Positions 21,892-30,490 of a DNA stretch of 30,490 nucleotides are shown in pieces. Position numbers and translations under genes: made by a program. Within the stretch, counting starts at the first letter, position 1; the number at the start of each line of letters is the position of its first letter. The stretch covers positions 110,032 through 140,521 of the forward strand of contig VHZZ01000126.1 of the NCBI GenBank assembly GCA_009801015.1. Reading direction: 5' to 3'. Source of the stretch: Silene noctiflora. Its lineage: Eukaryota; Streptophyta; Magnoliopsida; Caryophyllales; Caryophyllaceae. Below the pieces are notes generated by a model, which made no database searches, was not told where the DNA came from, and was given only the letters and a program-made list of their open reading frames with translations.

Positions 21892-22109
21892 TAGTCTAGA
21901 GGTGTTCAAATGCGGGCTTGGGTCGGACATGGGCCGGGCTTAGATTTAATTTTTGGCCCACGAACAAGTGGGTTAGCGGGTTCGGGACGGGTTAGTGGGT
22001 TGGGTCTTTGTATTTTTCTTAAAATTCTTTGTCCGTACCCGCTTTATTAGAGGGCGGGATGGGTCGGGTTCAATGGACGGGACGACCCATGAACAGCTCT
22101 AACTAGTAC
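21887..22109. mobile_element. hAT-like element at the Helitron 3' end
   Basis: A GC-rich insertion (21895-22101) begins with TCTAGAGGTGTTCA and ends TGAACAGCTCTA, imperfect inverted ends. ACTAGTAG (21887-21894) and ACTAGTAC (22102-22109) flank it, 7 of 8 alike, as for a hAT 8-base duplication. The duplicated bases include the terminal CTAG of the Helitron. The interior holds GGGTCGGACATGGGCC-like words and no open frame. Confidence 0.5.
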
Positions 22110-22549
22110 ATAAGTAATTTTGATTATTTCGTCATATTATAAAATCAGAGAATAATATTGTTTATTATAGAGTAACATTTGGTGATTAAATTTTTAAAAA
22201 AAAAATTAGGCAACCGAAAGAGGCTAGAGGACACATGAAATAGAACTACATAAATTACTCAAGAAACTACAAAAGTAATTTCATAGACAAAGACACAAAG
22301 AGATAAACATAAATTTGTAGTAATTCCTACCAATAAAATCCATAAACTAGATGCTATATCCAATATTTCTTCCATCAACCATATCCATTTGTGTTCCTTT
22401 CAATTCATCACACCAATAAGATGAAAAATGATTGATGTTTTCACAAAAAATTGAATTGATGTTACATGTACTTATCTTTAATTTATGCTCAAAAGCTTAT
22501 ATCCGACGTTTTTCCGTTACATATAAAAATGTCGTTCTTTTGTACTTAA
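22110..22549. other. Intergenic gap between two Helitrons
   Basis: AT-rich, no gene or repeat recognised. Confidence 0.5.
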
Positions 22550-23259
22550 CTAGTATAAATCCAGCGTATTCGCGGTATATATAGACATTTTACTTTTTAC
22601 AGTATTACTTATACATTTTAGATTAATATCTCATTTATTTTCATATTTCTTCTCATTAAATTGTATTTTAATTTGGAAAAAAAAGTTAATCTAAAAATTA
22701 ATCAAGATAATTTAATAATTTCATGAAATGTTTATTTTTATGAAAATATTTTAATTACCTCAAATCTAGTGATTTNATTTTTATAAATTTTCTTAAATTC
22801 TTTTCACTAATTCTTTTTTCGTAACGAAATTAACAGTTTATGATTATGTATAGTTATAGTTTTATTTATACCAATTTTATTTTATTTTAGTTAAAATGTT
22901 AAATTTTAAAGTTTAATGATGAAAATATTATAGGTTGATGAAAATTTGTTATTTTTTAAATGAAAGATTAGTTAGTTTATTAATTAAAGAAAATCTATTT
23001 TATTTTCATATTTAAATTGAGGCANTTTGGAGGGATTAATTTTTGAAGATCTTTATTCTTCTAGTAGTGCATTTGTGTAAAAAAAAATAGTTATTTATGG
23101 TATAGAATAATTAGGATGTAAATATTGTGAAATAAAGTAGCTGACATATTAGATATTCATATCTATAGCAAGTGAATTTATTTTAGTAGGTGAAATACTT
23201 GGGAGGGAAAAGTGGGCGGGATTATTTGGAGGATTGTTATTCTTTTAGTATATAGAGGA
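22550..23259 (-). mobile_element. Non-autonomous Helitron, minus strand
   Basis: On the minus strand it begins TCCTCTATATACTAAAAGAA at 23259, after A, and ends CTAG at 22550, before T. The 3' end is preceded by a short hairpin, CCGCG-AATA-CGC(T)GG, with one bulged base. A second 5'-like block (CACTACTAGAAGAATAAAGA near 23050-23078) lies inside, suggesting nesting or an internal duplication. Two undetermined bases (N) occur at 22776 and 23025. No protein is encoded. Confidence 0.7.
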
Positions 23260-24299
23260 TTTCAGTTTAAGCAAGTTCATAAATTCCGCTAAAAAAAAGG
23301 ACCAATGTCACATTACGAAATCAAATCATTGAAATTTCAACTTATGTTCTATTCTCATAACTATAAATTCTAATTCTATCACGGTATGTGCCACTACGAA
23401 ATCAAGTTACTAAATTTCGTTATATTGGTCCTTATATGGAGTAAGTCGAGTAACTATAAATCCTAGTTCCGTCACAGTAATAAAAACCGTGAATAAATAA
23501 ATGTTATGATGATGAGAAGATTAAATAGTTGGATTATAGTGAATGTTGTTTAGGAAGTGGCCAAGTAACATTCCCAATCCTCTGTGCCGCCCCCTGATGC
23601 TCTCCGTGTTCAGCGAAAGTTAGTCACGGTTTTCATCAACATTTTCTAATTTCAATACTTTTCTAGTTTTCATCATTTTTTAATTATATATATTGTATAA
23701 TATTGTCGAGTACTCCGTATTATACAAGGTACAACGGTTCCTCTGTATGTTGTGTACTTCATTTACTGTAACTCTGTAAGTGTTTAACCAATAAAATGAC
23801 CGTTAGTTGAACATGATACAATTCAACAATCTTGCTGATATAGTATAAAACAGTGATAAGCTTGTGATATCTCACAAAATCCTTTTTTTTAAGAGCATTT
23901 AAAATGGTTATTGTTAGCAATAACGGAACAACTATTTGACGTTAAAAGGGCGGAAAATTCCAGCAGGGTGAGCTACTAATGTAATAGAGTAAACTAGAAA
24001 AAACCAAAAAGTTTAACTAGAAAGTTCATCATTATTCAGGCGAGGCCACAAGTAGTCCACAACCCTTGCTAGCCTACGCCTGCCTGACTCGACTTGTGAA
24101 ATGTCATGAGTAAGAATTTGTGTTCAGATTAACATAGTAAGATCATTCATGACACATAAACAGTCAAACAAAATACGTACAAGGCAAGTATATTAAACGA
24201 GAGAGACATGAAAATAGTATAATTGGTGCGTACATGACAAGCAAAATTCCAAGGAATATAATATAAGAAAAAAAAAAAAAAAAAAAACTTTTGTACAAT
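23260..24299. other. Intergenic DNA, no supported gene
   Basis: Mostly AT-rich, with a less AT-rich patch at about 23560-23630 that encodes nothing I recognise and a TACTCCGTA word near 23712. An A run at about 24270-24288 borders the next repeat. Confidence 0.5.
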
Positions 24300-24475
24300 A
24301 TAATCTCCAACAGGTCTCGCTTAAGACGGGTATCGGTTTTATAGATAAAAGTATAAAACAAATCTAAGTATCCGCATATGGTGATAATAGAGACAACTTT
24401 TGGTATTTTCAAATGAGCTCATCATGCTATTTGGTTTATATATGAACCGTCTTAAGGTTTAAGACGGATTTTCAA
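24300..24475. repeat. Possible MITE with TTAAGACGG ends
   Basis: CTTAAGACGGGTATCGGTTTT near 24320 is inverted relative to AAACCGTCTTAA-type sequence near 24445. The right end itself contains a palindrome, CCGTCTTAAGGTTTAAGACGG (about 24448-24468). Target duplication not found. An 82-codon minus-strand frame across it is not a gene. Confidence 0.35.
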
Positions 24476-25229
24476 TCAACATAGACTGAGCTATCAGTGA
24501 ATTGCATGAAGTACATGAAAAAGCATGATGCATGGGGCCTCATAATATTATGATCAAAGGAAGCAAAAGGAATCAAAGAACAAAGTAAACAAAAGAAGAA
24601 TATTTATAGAACATGAAATATTGCAGAGAACCACCAAACAAAACTTTAGACTATTTACTAAAGTTACCTTGATTGAATTGTATTTTCCAATTTTGAAACT
24701 AACTTTGTTACTTAAATATTCTCATAGAATAATCAATCACCTCATAGATTGCCAATATCATTTTACTGACTACTATGTTCTAAAGGTATAATAAATCGAG
24801 TTATTCTCCTACAGGTAAATTCTCGCGGTTTTGATTAAATGGTGAAAGTTATAATAATGAACTTTAGTGCGTGTGTGATAACTAAGGGTAAAAACTAGAC
24901 CTGGTAAATAGATTATTCGGGATTGGTAAAGATCATATGAGTTATGTTTCATGCATTTAGGTGAGATAGGATAAAGATAAGAGCTTCTCGAATTAATTTC
25001 AAGTCATACCAGCGTTCATATGTTCAAATACAGATCGAGTCGGAATAAACCAATGAGTCGAATTTAGTAAACATTGCAAGGTCAATAATGTTATCTAAAT
25101 GCACTTGTCAAATATACTCTTCCCTAAAAACTTAGATATTGTCATTGTTATAATGGATGTAACAAAGATAAAAAAGAACGTAAACAACCAGCAAAACAGA
25201 CAAACAGATTTACGTGGTTTACTATCGAT
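24476..25229. other. Intergenic gap before the tandem array
   Basis: AT-rich with no gene supported. The last part (about 25160-25229) is A/C-rich and leads into the first, diverged array unit. Confidence 0.5.
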
Positions 25230-26236
25230 CTGATAGCTATGTCCACCGGCAGAAAGATAGTGATCTTCTACTGACATTGGAGAGTTATAATTTCGGAAAC
25301 AAGATACATATGTTACGATATGCATTATTGATATGATAAGGTGAGACAAAGAGACCCTCGTACAAGTCGTTCGGAACGACAACTAACAGAGTTAATAAGG
25401 CATAGTCAAACACACATTTTAGCCTCATTTATGAGCACCCTATGATCAATACATTCGACATTGTAACCCCGCAGGTTGAGTTATTAACCCATTGGCTTTT
25501 AAAAGTAAAATGCATTGATATTGAGGGGTTACAAATTCCGGAAACAGAATAGATGCTATGATATGCAAAACTGCTAGGGTAAGTAAAGCAAAGATAACCC
25601 TGTGCTAATCTTTCGTAATGAAAACTAACAAATTTAAGGCATAGTCCAACACACATTTTAGCCTCATTCATGAGCACTCTATGATCGATACTTTTGACAT
25701 TGTAACCCCACCGGTCGAGTTATTAACCCACCGGCTTTTGAAAAGTAAAATGCATTGATATCGAGGAGTTACAGATTCCGGAAACGGAATAGATGTTATG
25801 ATATGCAAAACTGCTAGGATATGTAACTCAAAGATAATCCCGTGCTAATCTTTCGCAAAGAAAACTAACAAATTCAAGGCATCGTCCAGCGCGCATTTTA
25901 GTCTCATTCATGAGCACCCTATGATCGATACTTTTGACATTGTAACCTCGCCGGTCAAGTTATTAACCCACCGGCTTTTGAAAAGTAAAATGCATTAATA
26001 TTGAGGAGTTACAGATTCCAGAAACAGAATAGATGTTATGAAACTGCTAGGGTATGCAACTCAAAGATAACCCCGTGCTAATCTTTCGCAATGAAAACTA
26101 ACAAATTCAAGGCATAGTCTGGCCAACAGGCATTTTAGCCTCATTCATGAGCACCCTATGATCGATACTTTTGACATTGTAACCCCACCAGACGAGTTAT
26201 TAACCCGCTAGCTTTCGAAAAGGAAAGTGCATTGAT
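25230..26236. repeat. Tandem array, about 240-base unit, 4-5 copies
   Basis: Unit starts CATAGTC at 25401, 25640, 25880 (as CATCGTC) and 26113, giving periods of 239, 240 and 233 bases. The 233-base unit lost 8 bases in ATGATATGCAA. Each carries TCATTCATGAGCACCCTATG, ACATTGTAACC, CACCGGC, GGAAACRGAATAGATG and CGTGCTAATCTTTCG. A diverged partial unit precedes (25230-25400) and a partial one ends at about 26236. The short minus-strand open frames over it (25095-25382, 25429-25677) are repeat sequence, not genes. Confidence 0.9.
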
Positions 26237-27900
26237 CCTTTATTAAAACAATAATTCAAGTTCCTAATCTTAAAACAATATTCTCAATCCAATGGAATTT
26301 ACAGTACAGAATAGCACAGTATCAACATCACATTCACTTTAAACAATGTTGTAAGCCACTTTGGAGCATGCCATATTGCACTACTGACATTTTATGCACC
26401 AGGAAAGTAACTTCTCAGCAGTTAAAAATTATTTAACTGACATCAAAAGGGAAACAATGATGGCAACCCTTCAATGTCCTCTGTGTTTACCTGTTTTAAC
26501 CTGAGAATTTACTGAGTATATATTAAAAAAACTTGAAGAACTTCACCTGTTATGTTCAGGTAAAAGCAAATTTTCATGAAGACAAGAATTCTGAAAAGCT
26601 GGTGTATGTTTATAATGATGTTTTTCTGATTGTTCAACAAATGACAATTAGTACTATCTCCGACTCCGTCTCAAATTCATTGTCGACGACCTATGTTGCT
26701 CAGATTCGTTTAGAAGTATCTAACACCGTCGTTTGTCCAAGGGCCATTTCAAAGAAAAATAAGCATATTTTGGCTTAAAATGAGGTGTCAAAGTGTCATA
26801 GCCTTATATGAGTGTCGAGTGTCGGAGACGGGTACGTGAAGGAAATCACAATCGGAGTAATATAGTCTACAACAACTAGAACGATTAATTTCATCTAATC
26901 TACGTGGAGAACTGGAAATAATTCAAGTTAAAACCGTTTATATTTACAAAATATCAATTTCATATCACCGGACACCGGTTCTCAGGTAAGCAGGCCGAAA
27001 TCAACTCTAAAATTGATCCGGATTCCGAAATAATGAACTCAACACAGATAAGAAAAGTAGGAAAATTATTGCATTGAACGGACATTAAAAAGTTGGCTAA
27101 CAGGGGTGCGAGGGTAAACTCTTAATACACGGTAACAATTACCGTCAATCCAACCCAGTCGTTAGCAAAATGTAGCGACTCAACGACCATTACTGCCAGT
27201 CTGCCAACCCAATAAATATTTCCGAGATACCATGGTTGAGCATCAGATTTTCTGCCAGGAGTTTCCTGGTATATTTGGAGGACCATACCTAAGCATTCCT
27301 GCTAAATACTCGGTATATGCTACAGTAATATTCATGTTTTGTTATGGGGTTAAAGGCAGAATGGAGGAATCAGAACTTCATTCTAAATTCGTTCCGTGTG
27401 AATATGGTGTGGAGATAGCATCAATGATGAGGCATGTTGATTAACCCAGAAGCCGTAAAACCTTTACGGAGTAACCGCGACTATTTCAGATGTCACGTCT
27501 CGACTCAAAATACGAGTACAATAACATTTACAGAACATTTACAGAGTAATCGTGATACAGTATCAGAGGCCAGATTTAATACAATCACCTAACCGATGAG
27601 CACGAAATTTCGAGTGACAGGATTCGGTAGAAAGTTTGCTCATGTTGTAGTACACAAGACCTCATATTTGATCACTTTTTTGCTAAGCTGTCAAATGATT
27701 CAAAGAAACCAGCTTCAAAATGAAGCAATTGCAAGCTGGAGCTTACGACACGAAAAAATACAATCATTCATAGCAAAGTTAGCAACACTGGCTTACAAGC
27801 TATCTAACTCCGACCCTTCACTTCAACAGCATACTGCATATATCAAATGTACGACAGTACGACACTCCAATACCTAGACACGACACCTCGACACTTCTTT
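26237..27900. other. Intergenic region, no supported gene
   Basis: Slightly less AT-rich than the left half. Plus-strand frames of 70-93 codons (26533-26778, 27232-27444, 27596-27877) show no known domain. TTTACGGAGTAACCG and TTTACAGAGTAATCG (27458 and 27540) are a small local repeat. Unseen introns or 3' UTR of the gene at the right end cannot be excluded. Confidence 0.4.
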
Positions 27901-28000
27901 TACAACAACAACAACAACAACAACAACAGAGCCTTAGTCCCAAAATGATTTGGGGTCGTCTGACATGAATCATCATCTGAAACCGTCTTGTAGCTGAATC
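27901..28000 (-). mobile_element. Retroposon 3' end with (TTG)n tail
   Basis: On the minus strand the sequence GACCCCAAATCATTTTGGG and ACTAAGGCTCTG leads into a (TTG)n run (27903-27928). This end, with its GGGACTAAGGC word and TTG tail, is common at the 3' end of plant SINE/LINE retroposons. The 5' part to the right (about 28000-28060) shows no clear tRNA box. Confidence 0.55.
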
Positions 28001-29324
28001 GAAGTACCGTACCGTGGTTAACAAGAAACAAGTTATCAAAAGAGTTCAAACAACAATGATTGGCACATGGAGAAAGTTGAAGATTGATGGTAGCATGACA
28101 TGGTGAAGTTCCTACTTGATTTGCATACATAAACAGCATCATTATAAATGATTTAGTTACCAGCTTATGACCTAATTTACAGCATCATATTATGCATCCC
28201 ATCTCACCAAATACTAACAGCTTACTACCCCTTTTTACACCAATGATCTGGAAGCTATCGCCACCCTCGTCATCGTAAGAGATGCATTGAATTGCGATTT
28301 CTTGTCCAATCACTGTCGTATATTCCTACTATACTCATTCGACCTAAACCCAAAATGACCATAACTAGGCCGTTACAAGCATGATCCGATCCGTATTCTG
28401 ACTCGCCCGTATTCTGACCCAACATGCATGACCCGACCCGCCCGACCTGTTTGGCAGGTCTATATGTGATCTTTGGATCGGGTTTGTTCCTGTATCCAAA
28501 GGGGCAGGTTTACAGGGAAAGCGACTAACGCTGAACTCCCTAGATGACATGATTAACAAATAGCGTTGTAGCTACGAAACTCTCCAGTAGCCTTATATTA
28601 GAGCTGTGAAACTCAGTAGCAGAATAGATAATTTGGTGAGTACAGAAGGTTCGAAAATGGACAGCATGCTGGAGGACTTCACTTTAACCAAAAACCATGA
28701 AATTTTGTTCATAAAATAGTTTTGAGTCACACGTTTAAACACACACCCCTTTGGAACGACAGTCCTCGTAGTCCGTCGAGTGAGCGTAAGATATTGAACA
28801 GAACAAATTGTCAGTTCAATTCCATTGCCCCAAAAGCCCTTGCTTTAGGCGAGATAAGAGACCGGGTGTACACAGTACCCCAGTTTCTGAGTTAAAGACA
28901 TAAATATTCAAAATTGTGCCCTAAAAGGGATATTTATACAAATGAAAATGGTACACGGGATAAGTGTCGATTTACATTCCTCACATCTTCCGATTTTCAA
29001 AATTTACCGGGCCAACATAATTTCATATCAAGTTCAGAAATCGAGAACTTGGGAGTTGACATTTTTTAGTTACAGCAAATTAAGTGAATATTTCAGATTA
29101 ACAAACGTGTTTGTGTAATGCAAGGTTCATAAGACCTATTCCTAAACCCTCCTAAAACCCTACCAACCTTTATTAACACTTGGTAATTCCTTGATCATCA
29201 GAGGCACACCGCACACTTCTCGCTCTCGGCGTCAAAATTTTACCCATCATCATGCCAAACCAATAAAGAGAATATCATTGTTGAGGCATGCAATATGGGT
29301 AAAAAGGCATACTCATTGGCCCAT
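28001..29324. other. Intergenic or 3' flank of the terminal gene
   Basis: No gene recognised. A CCCGA-rich patch lies at about 28375-28480. The stretch next to 29325 should contain the 3' UTR of the minus-strand exon. Confidence 0.4.
28375..28480. repeat. Third CCCGA-rich patch
   Basis: GATCCGATCC, GACTCGCCCG and GACCCGACCCGCCCGACCTG recur as in the two larger blocks. It ends TGGCAGGTCTATATG, like the AGAGGTCTATATG end at about 19550. Confidence 0.5.
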
Positions 29325-29654
29325 TTAGAGGTATTTCAATTCGGTGTTGCTTGAGATGGACGGGAGGCATGGCAAATAAGTAAACTGAGGTGGTGGTGCA
29401 TACGGTGCTGGCGTAGACGCTATCGGAGGGCTAACATAGGACGTTGCTGAAGGATATGATGAGACTGATTGGGAATAGGTATAGTATGAGCTCAACCGGA
29501 CACATTGGCCTTCTGTTGGCCCAGGTTGTGGGTATGGGTTCACCAGAGGGGGTGGTGCAACCGTGGGACTTGTGACTAAAACTGCTGCTTGAGGTTGCAG
29601 ATTGGGTGTTGTTCTGCTTTTCGTATCAGCATACTTTACTGTGATGTTGCGGCC
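29325..29654 (-). CDS. 3'-terminal exon, RRM end with Pro/Tyr-rich tail
   Basis: A phase-0 exon of 109 codons plus stop (TAA at 29325-29327) is preceded on the minus strand by TTTCTTTATCACTTACAG, a good splice acceptor ending at 29655. It opens with GRNITVKYADTKSRT, which looks like the last beta strand of an RNA-recognition motif, then a Pro/Ser/Tyr/Gln-rich tail (PPPLVNPYPQPGP, SSYYTYSQSVSSYPSATSYV, APYAPPPQFTYLP). The frame is open further upstream (to 29822), but that part reads as intron. The rest of the gene would lie beyond the right edge, since no upstream RRM exon is visible in 29655-30490. The tail style resembles plant splicing factor 1 type proteins, but identity is not established. 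A retained gene fragment or pseudogene is possible. Confidence 0.55.
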   Translation of the reverse strand, partial: GRNITVKYADTKSRTTPNLQPQAAVLVTSPTVAPPPLVNPYPQPGPTEGQCVRLSSYYTYSQSVSSYPSATSYVSPPIASTPAPYAPPPQFTYLPCLPSISSNTELKYL

Positions 29655-30024
29655 CTGTAAGTGATAAAGAAAGCTCATTGAGTTCCTAGCTACAACACAT
29701 GAAGGCATAAGTGCATAACATGGACCTGAGCACAAGATACGAGCTGGGTGGGGGTAAATATAGGTTGAGACGGGAGAAATACGGGGTTGGACAAAATGGT
29801 TTCTAAACAATGAGGCCAGCATTCAGCAATCTATTGATTGCGAGCATGGTACCAAAAATATTCCCCCGTCACCACCGAGCCTCAGGCTATATCTCCCCTT
29901 CACCTATCAAACCTATGACTACATCAAATCATCAACTTTCTCACTGCCTTCCTGTGAAACCAATATCACTGCAGCACCGTCTCCCATTATTTCTCACCCT
30001 CTACTTCTATAGAATATAAGAATT
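29655..30024. other. Probable intron of the terminal gene
   Basis: Between the acceptor at 29655 and the right edge no exon with a donor site could be recognised. Open frames here (29810-30019, plus; the upstream part of 29325-29822, minus) lack domains. Confidence 0.35.
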
Positions 30025-30193
30025 GTGAAGTTTGAGGTGGACACTGGTTAGGAGGGAAAGTGCGAAGATTGTTAGGTATGGAAGACCCAAAAAAATAAAT
30101 AAAAACATGATTGAAAGCAATATAGGTCTACTTGAAAGAAGAAAATATGGCATTAAGAGACCACAATGGATGGATTGAATTCATGCGGATGAT
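30025..30193 (+). pseudogene. LINE reverse-transcriptase tail remnant
   Basis: The plus strand reads LRWTLVRRESAKIVRYGRPK, then KINKNMIESNIGLLERRKYG and PQWMD-stop-IHADD. This resembles the C-terminal end of plant LINE-type RT polyproteins (RR..., GRPKK, a DMI-like block, W...IHVAD). It is about 55 residues, with an internal stop and no upstream RT domain, so it is a dead fragment lying in the probable intron. Confidence 0.5.
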
Positions 30194-30204
30194 GGTATTT
30201 GTCT

Positions 30205-30335
30205 TATTTTATTTTGAGTTTTTTGTGAAAAACTACCTAATATTTACCTCATTTTCATAAATACTACCTTAAGTTTTTAATTTTGCGAGAAACTACCTAA
30301 TATTTTTTAAATTTTGTCGAACACTACCAAATTGA
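30205..30335. repeat. Recurrent AACTACCTAATATT words
   Basis: GAAAAACTACCTAATATTTA near 30226, AATACTACCTTAAG near 30260, GAGAAACTACCTAATATTTT near 30288 and GAACACTACCAAATT near 30320 form a degenerate repeat with a spacing of roughly 30-35 bases. Non-coding; probably part of a MITE. Confidence 0.45.
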
Positions 30336-30490
30336 AATTTCCGATCAAATTAGACAAAATTCTAACTCGAAAACATTATTTTTGGCATATTACATACACT
30401 ATTTACTATACTTAACCACCGCCAACTGTTTTGATTAGCTACTAACTTAGTTACTTTAATTTTTTTTACTACAATTTTGACTAGTTGGCT

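Noticed and set aside
25095-25677. Two minus-strand open frames of 95 and 82 codons
   Set aside because: They lie on the tandem array or its diverged first unit; not conserved as frames between units.
25230-26236. CRISPR-like array
   Set aside because: The repeats are adjacent 240-base units without short spacers, in a plant genome.
26533-27877. Three plus-strand open frames of 70-93 codons
   Set aside because: No recognisable domain or splice consensus linking them; lengths are within chance.
27903-27928. Poly-Cys or poly-Leu protein from frames across the CAA run
   Set aside because: A microsatellite tail of a retroposon read in several frames, not a gene.
29655-29822. Extension of the terminal exon to the Met at 29822
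   Set aside because: A good splice acceptor ends at 29655 and the upstream part has no domain, so it is better read as intron.

Overview
The window is plant nuclear DNA, strongly AT-rich, gene-poor and full of transposons. Supporting signs are a Ty1/copia LTR retrotransposon, Helitron ends, tRNA-derived SINE heads, several MITE families and a plant-specific DUF761-type gene. Several repeats (the TTCAG-rich Tourist-like MITE, scattered TACTCCGTA words) remind me of Caryophyllales genomes such as goosefoot, spinach or beet. That placement comes from memory of repeat style and is not proven.

Layout. 1-292 is the 5' part of a minus-strand Helitron running off the left edge. 1455-6674 is a decayed minus-strand Ty1/copia element with two LTRs about 5% apart, a primer-binding site, and gag, protease, integrase, RT and RNase H remnants broken by stops and frameshifts; the end of RNase H and the normal PPT region are deleted. 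7142-8262 is a fold-back with two head-to-head Helitron 5' ends around an unrelated core. 8526 to about 9345 starts with an inverted Helitron 3' end. 9.6-15.8 kb is intergenic with a SINE split by a Tourist-like MITE, a MULE-type fold-back (12481-13031, 9-bp target duplication), a small hAT MITE (13551-13721, 8-bp duplication) and a second SINE.

The only clear complete gene is at 15878-16468 on the minus strand: a DUF761-type protein of 196 residues with a TATA box about 200 bp upstream of the favoured start. 17-25 kb is again intergenic, with a small MITE, a 145-bp tandem duplication, CCCGA-rich blocks, one nearly complete Helitron (21311-21891) with a hAT-like element inserted at its 3' end, and a second, minus-strand Helitron (22550-23259). 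About 25230-26236 is a tandem array of a 240-bp unit, about 4.5 copies.

The right end holds a probable 3'-terminal coding exon (29325-29654, minus) of a gene whose upstream exons lie beyond the window; it encodes the end of an RRM-like fold and a Pro/Tyr/Ser-rich tail. A LINE RT-tail remnant (30025-30193) and a (TTG)n-tailed retroposon end (about 27901-28000) lie near it. I found no operon-like or defence-like system, no CRISPR array, no rRNA and no intact tRNA gene. The interest lies in the nested transposon structure, the tandem array and the two host gene pieces.
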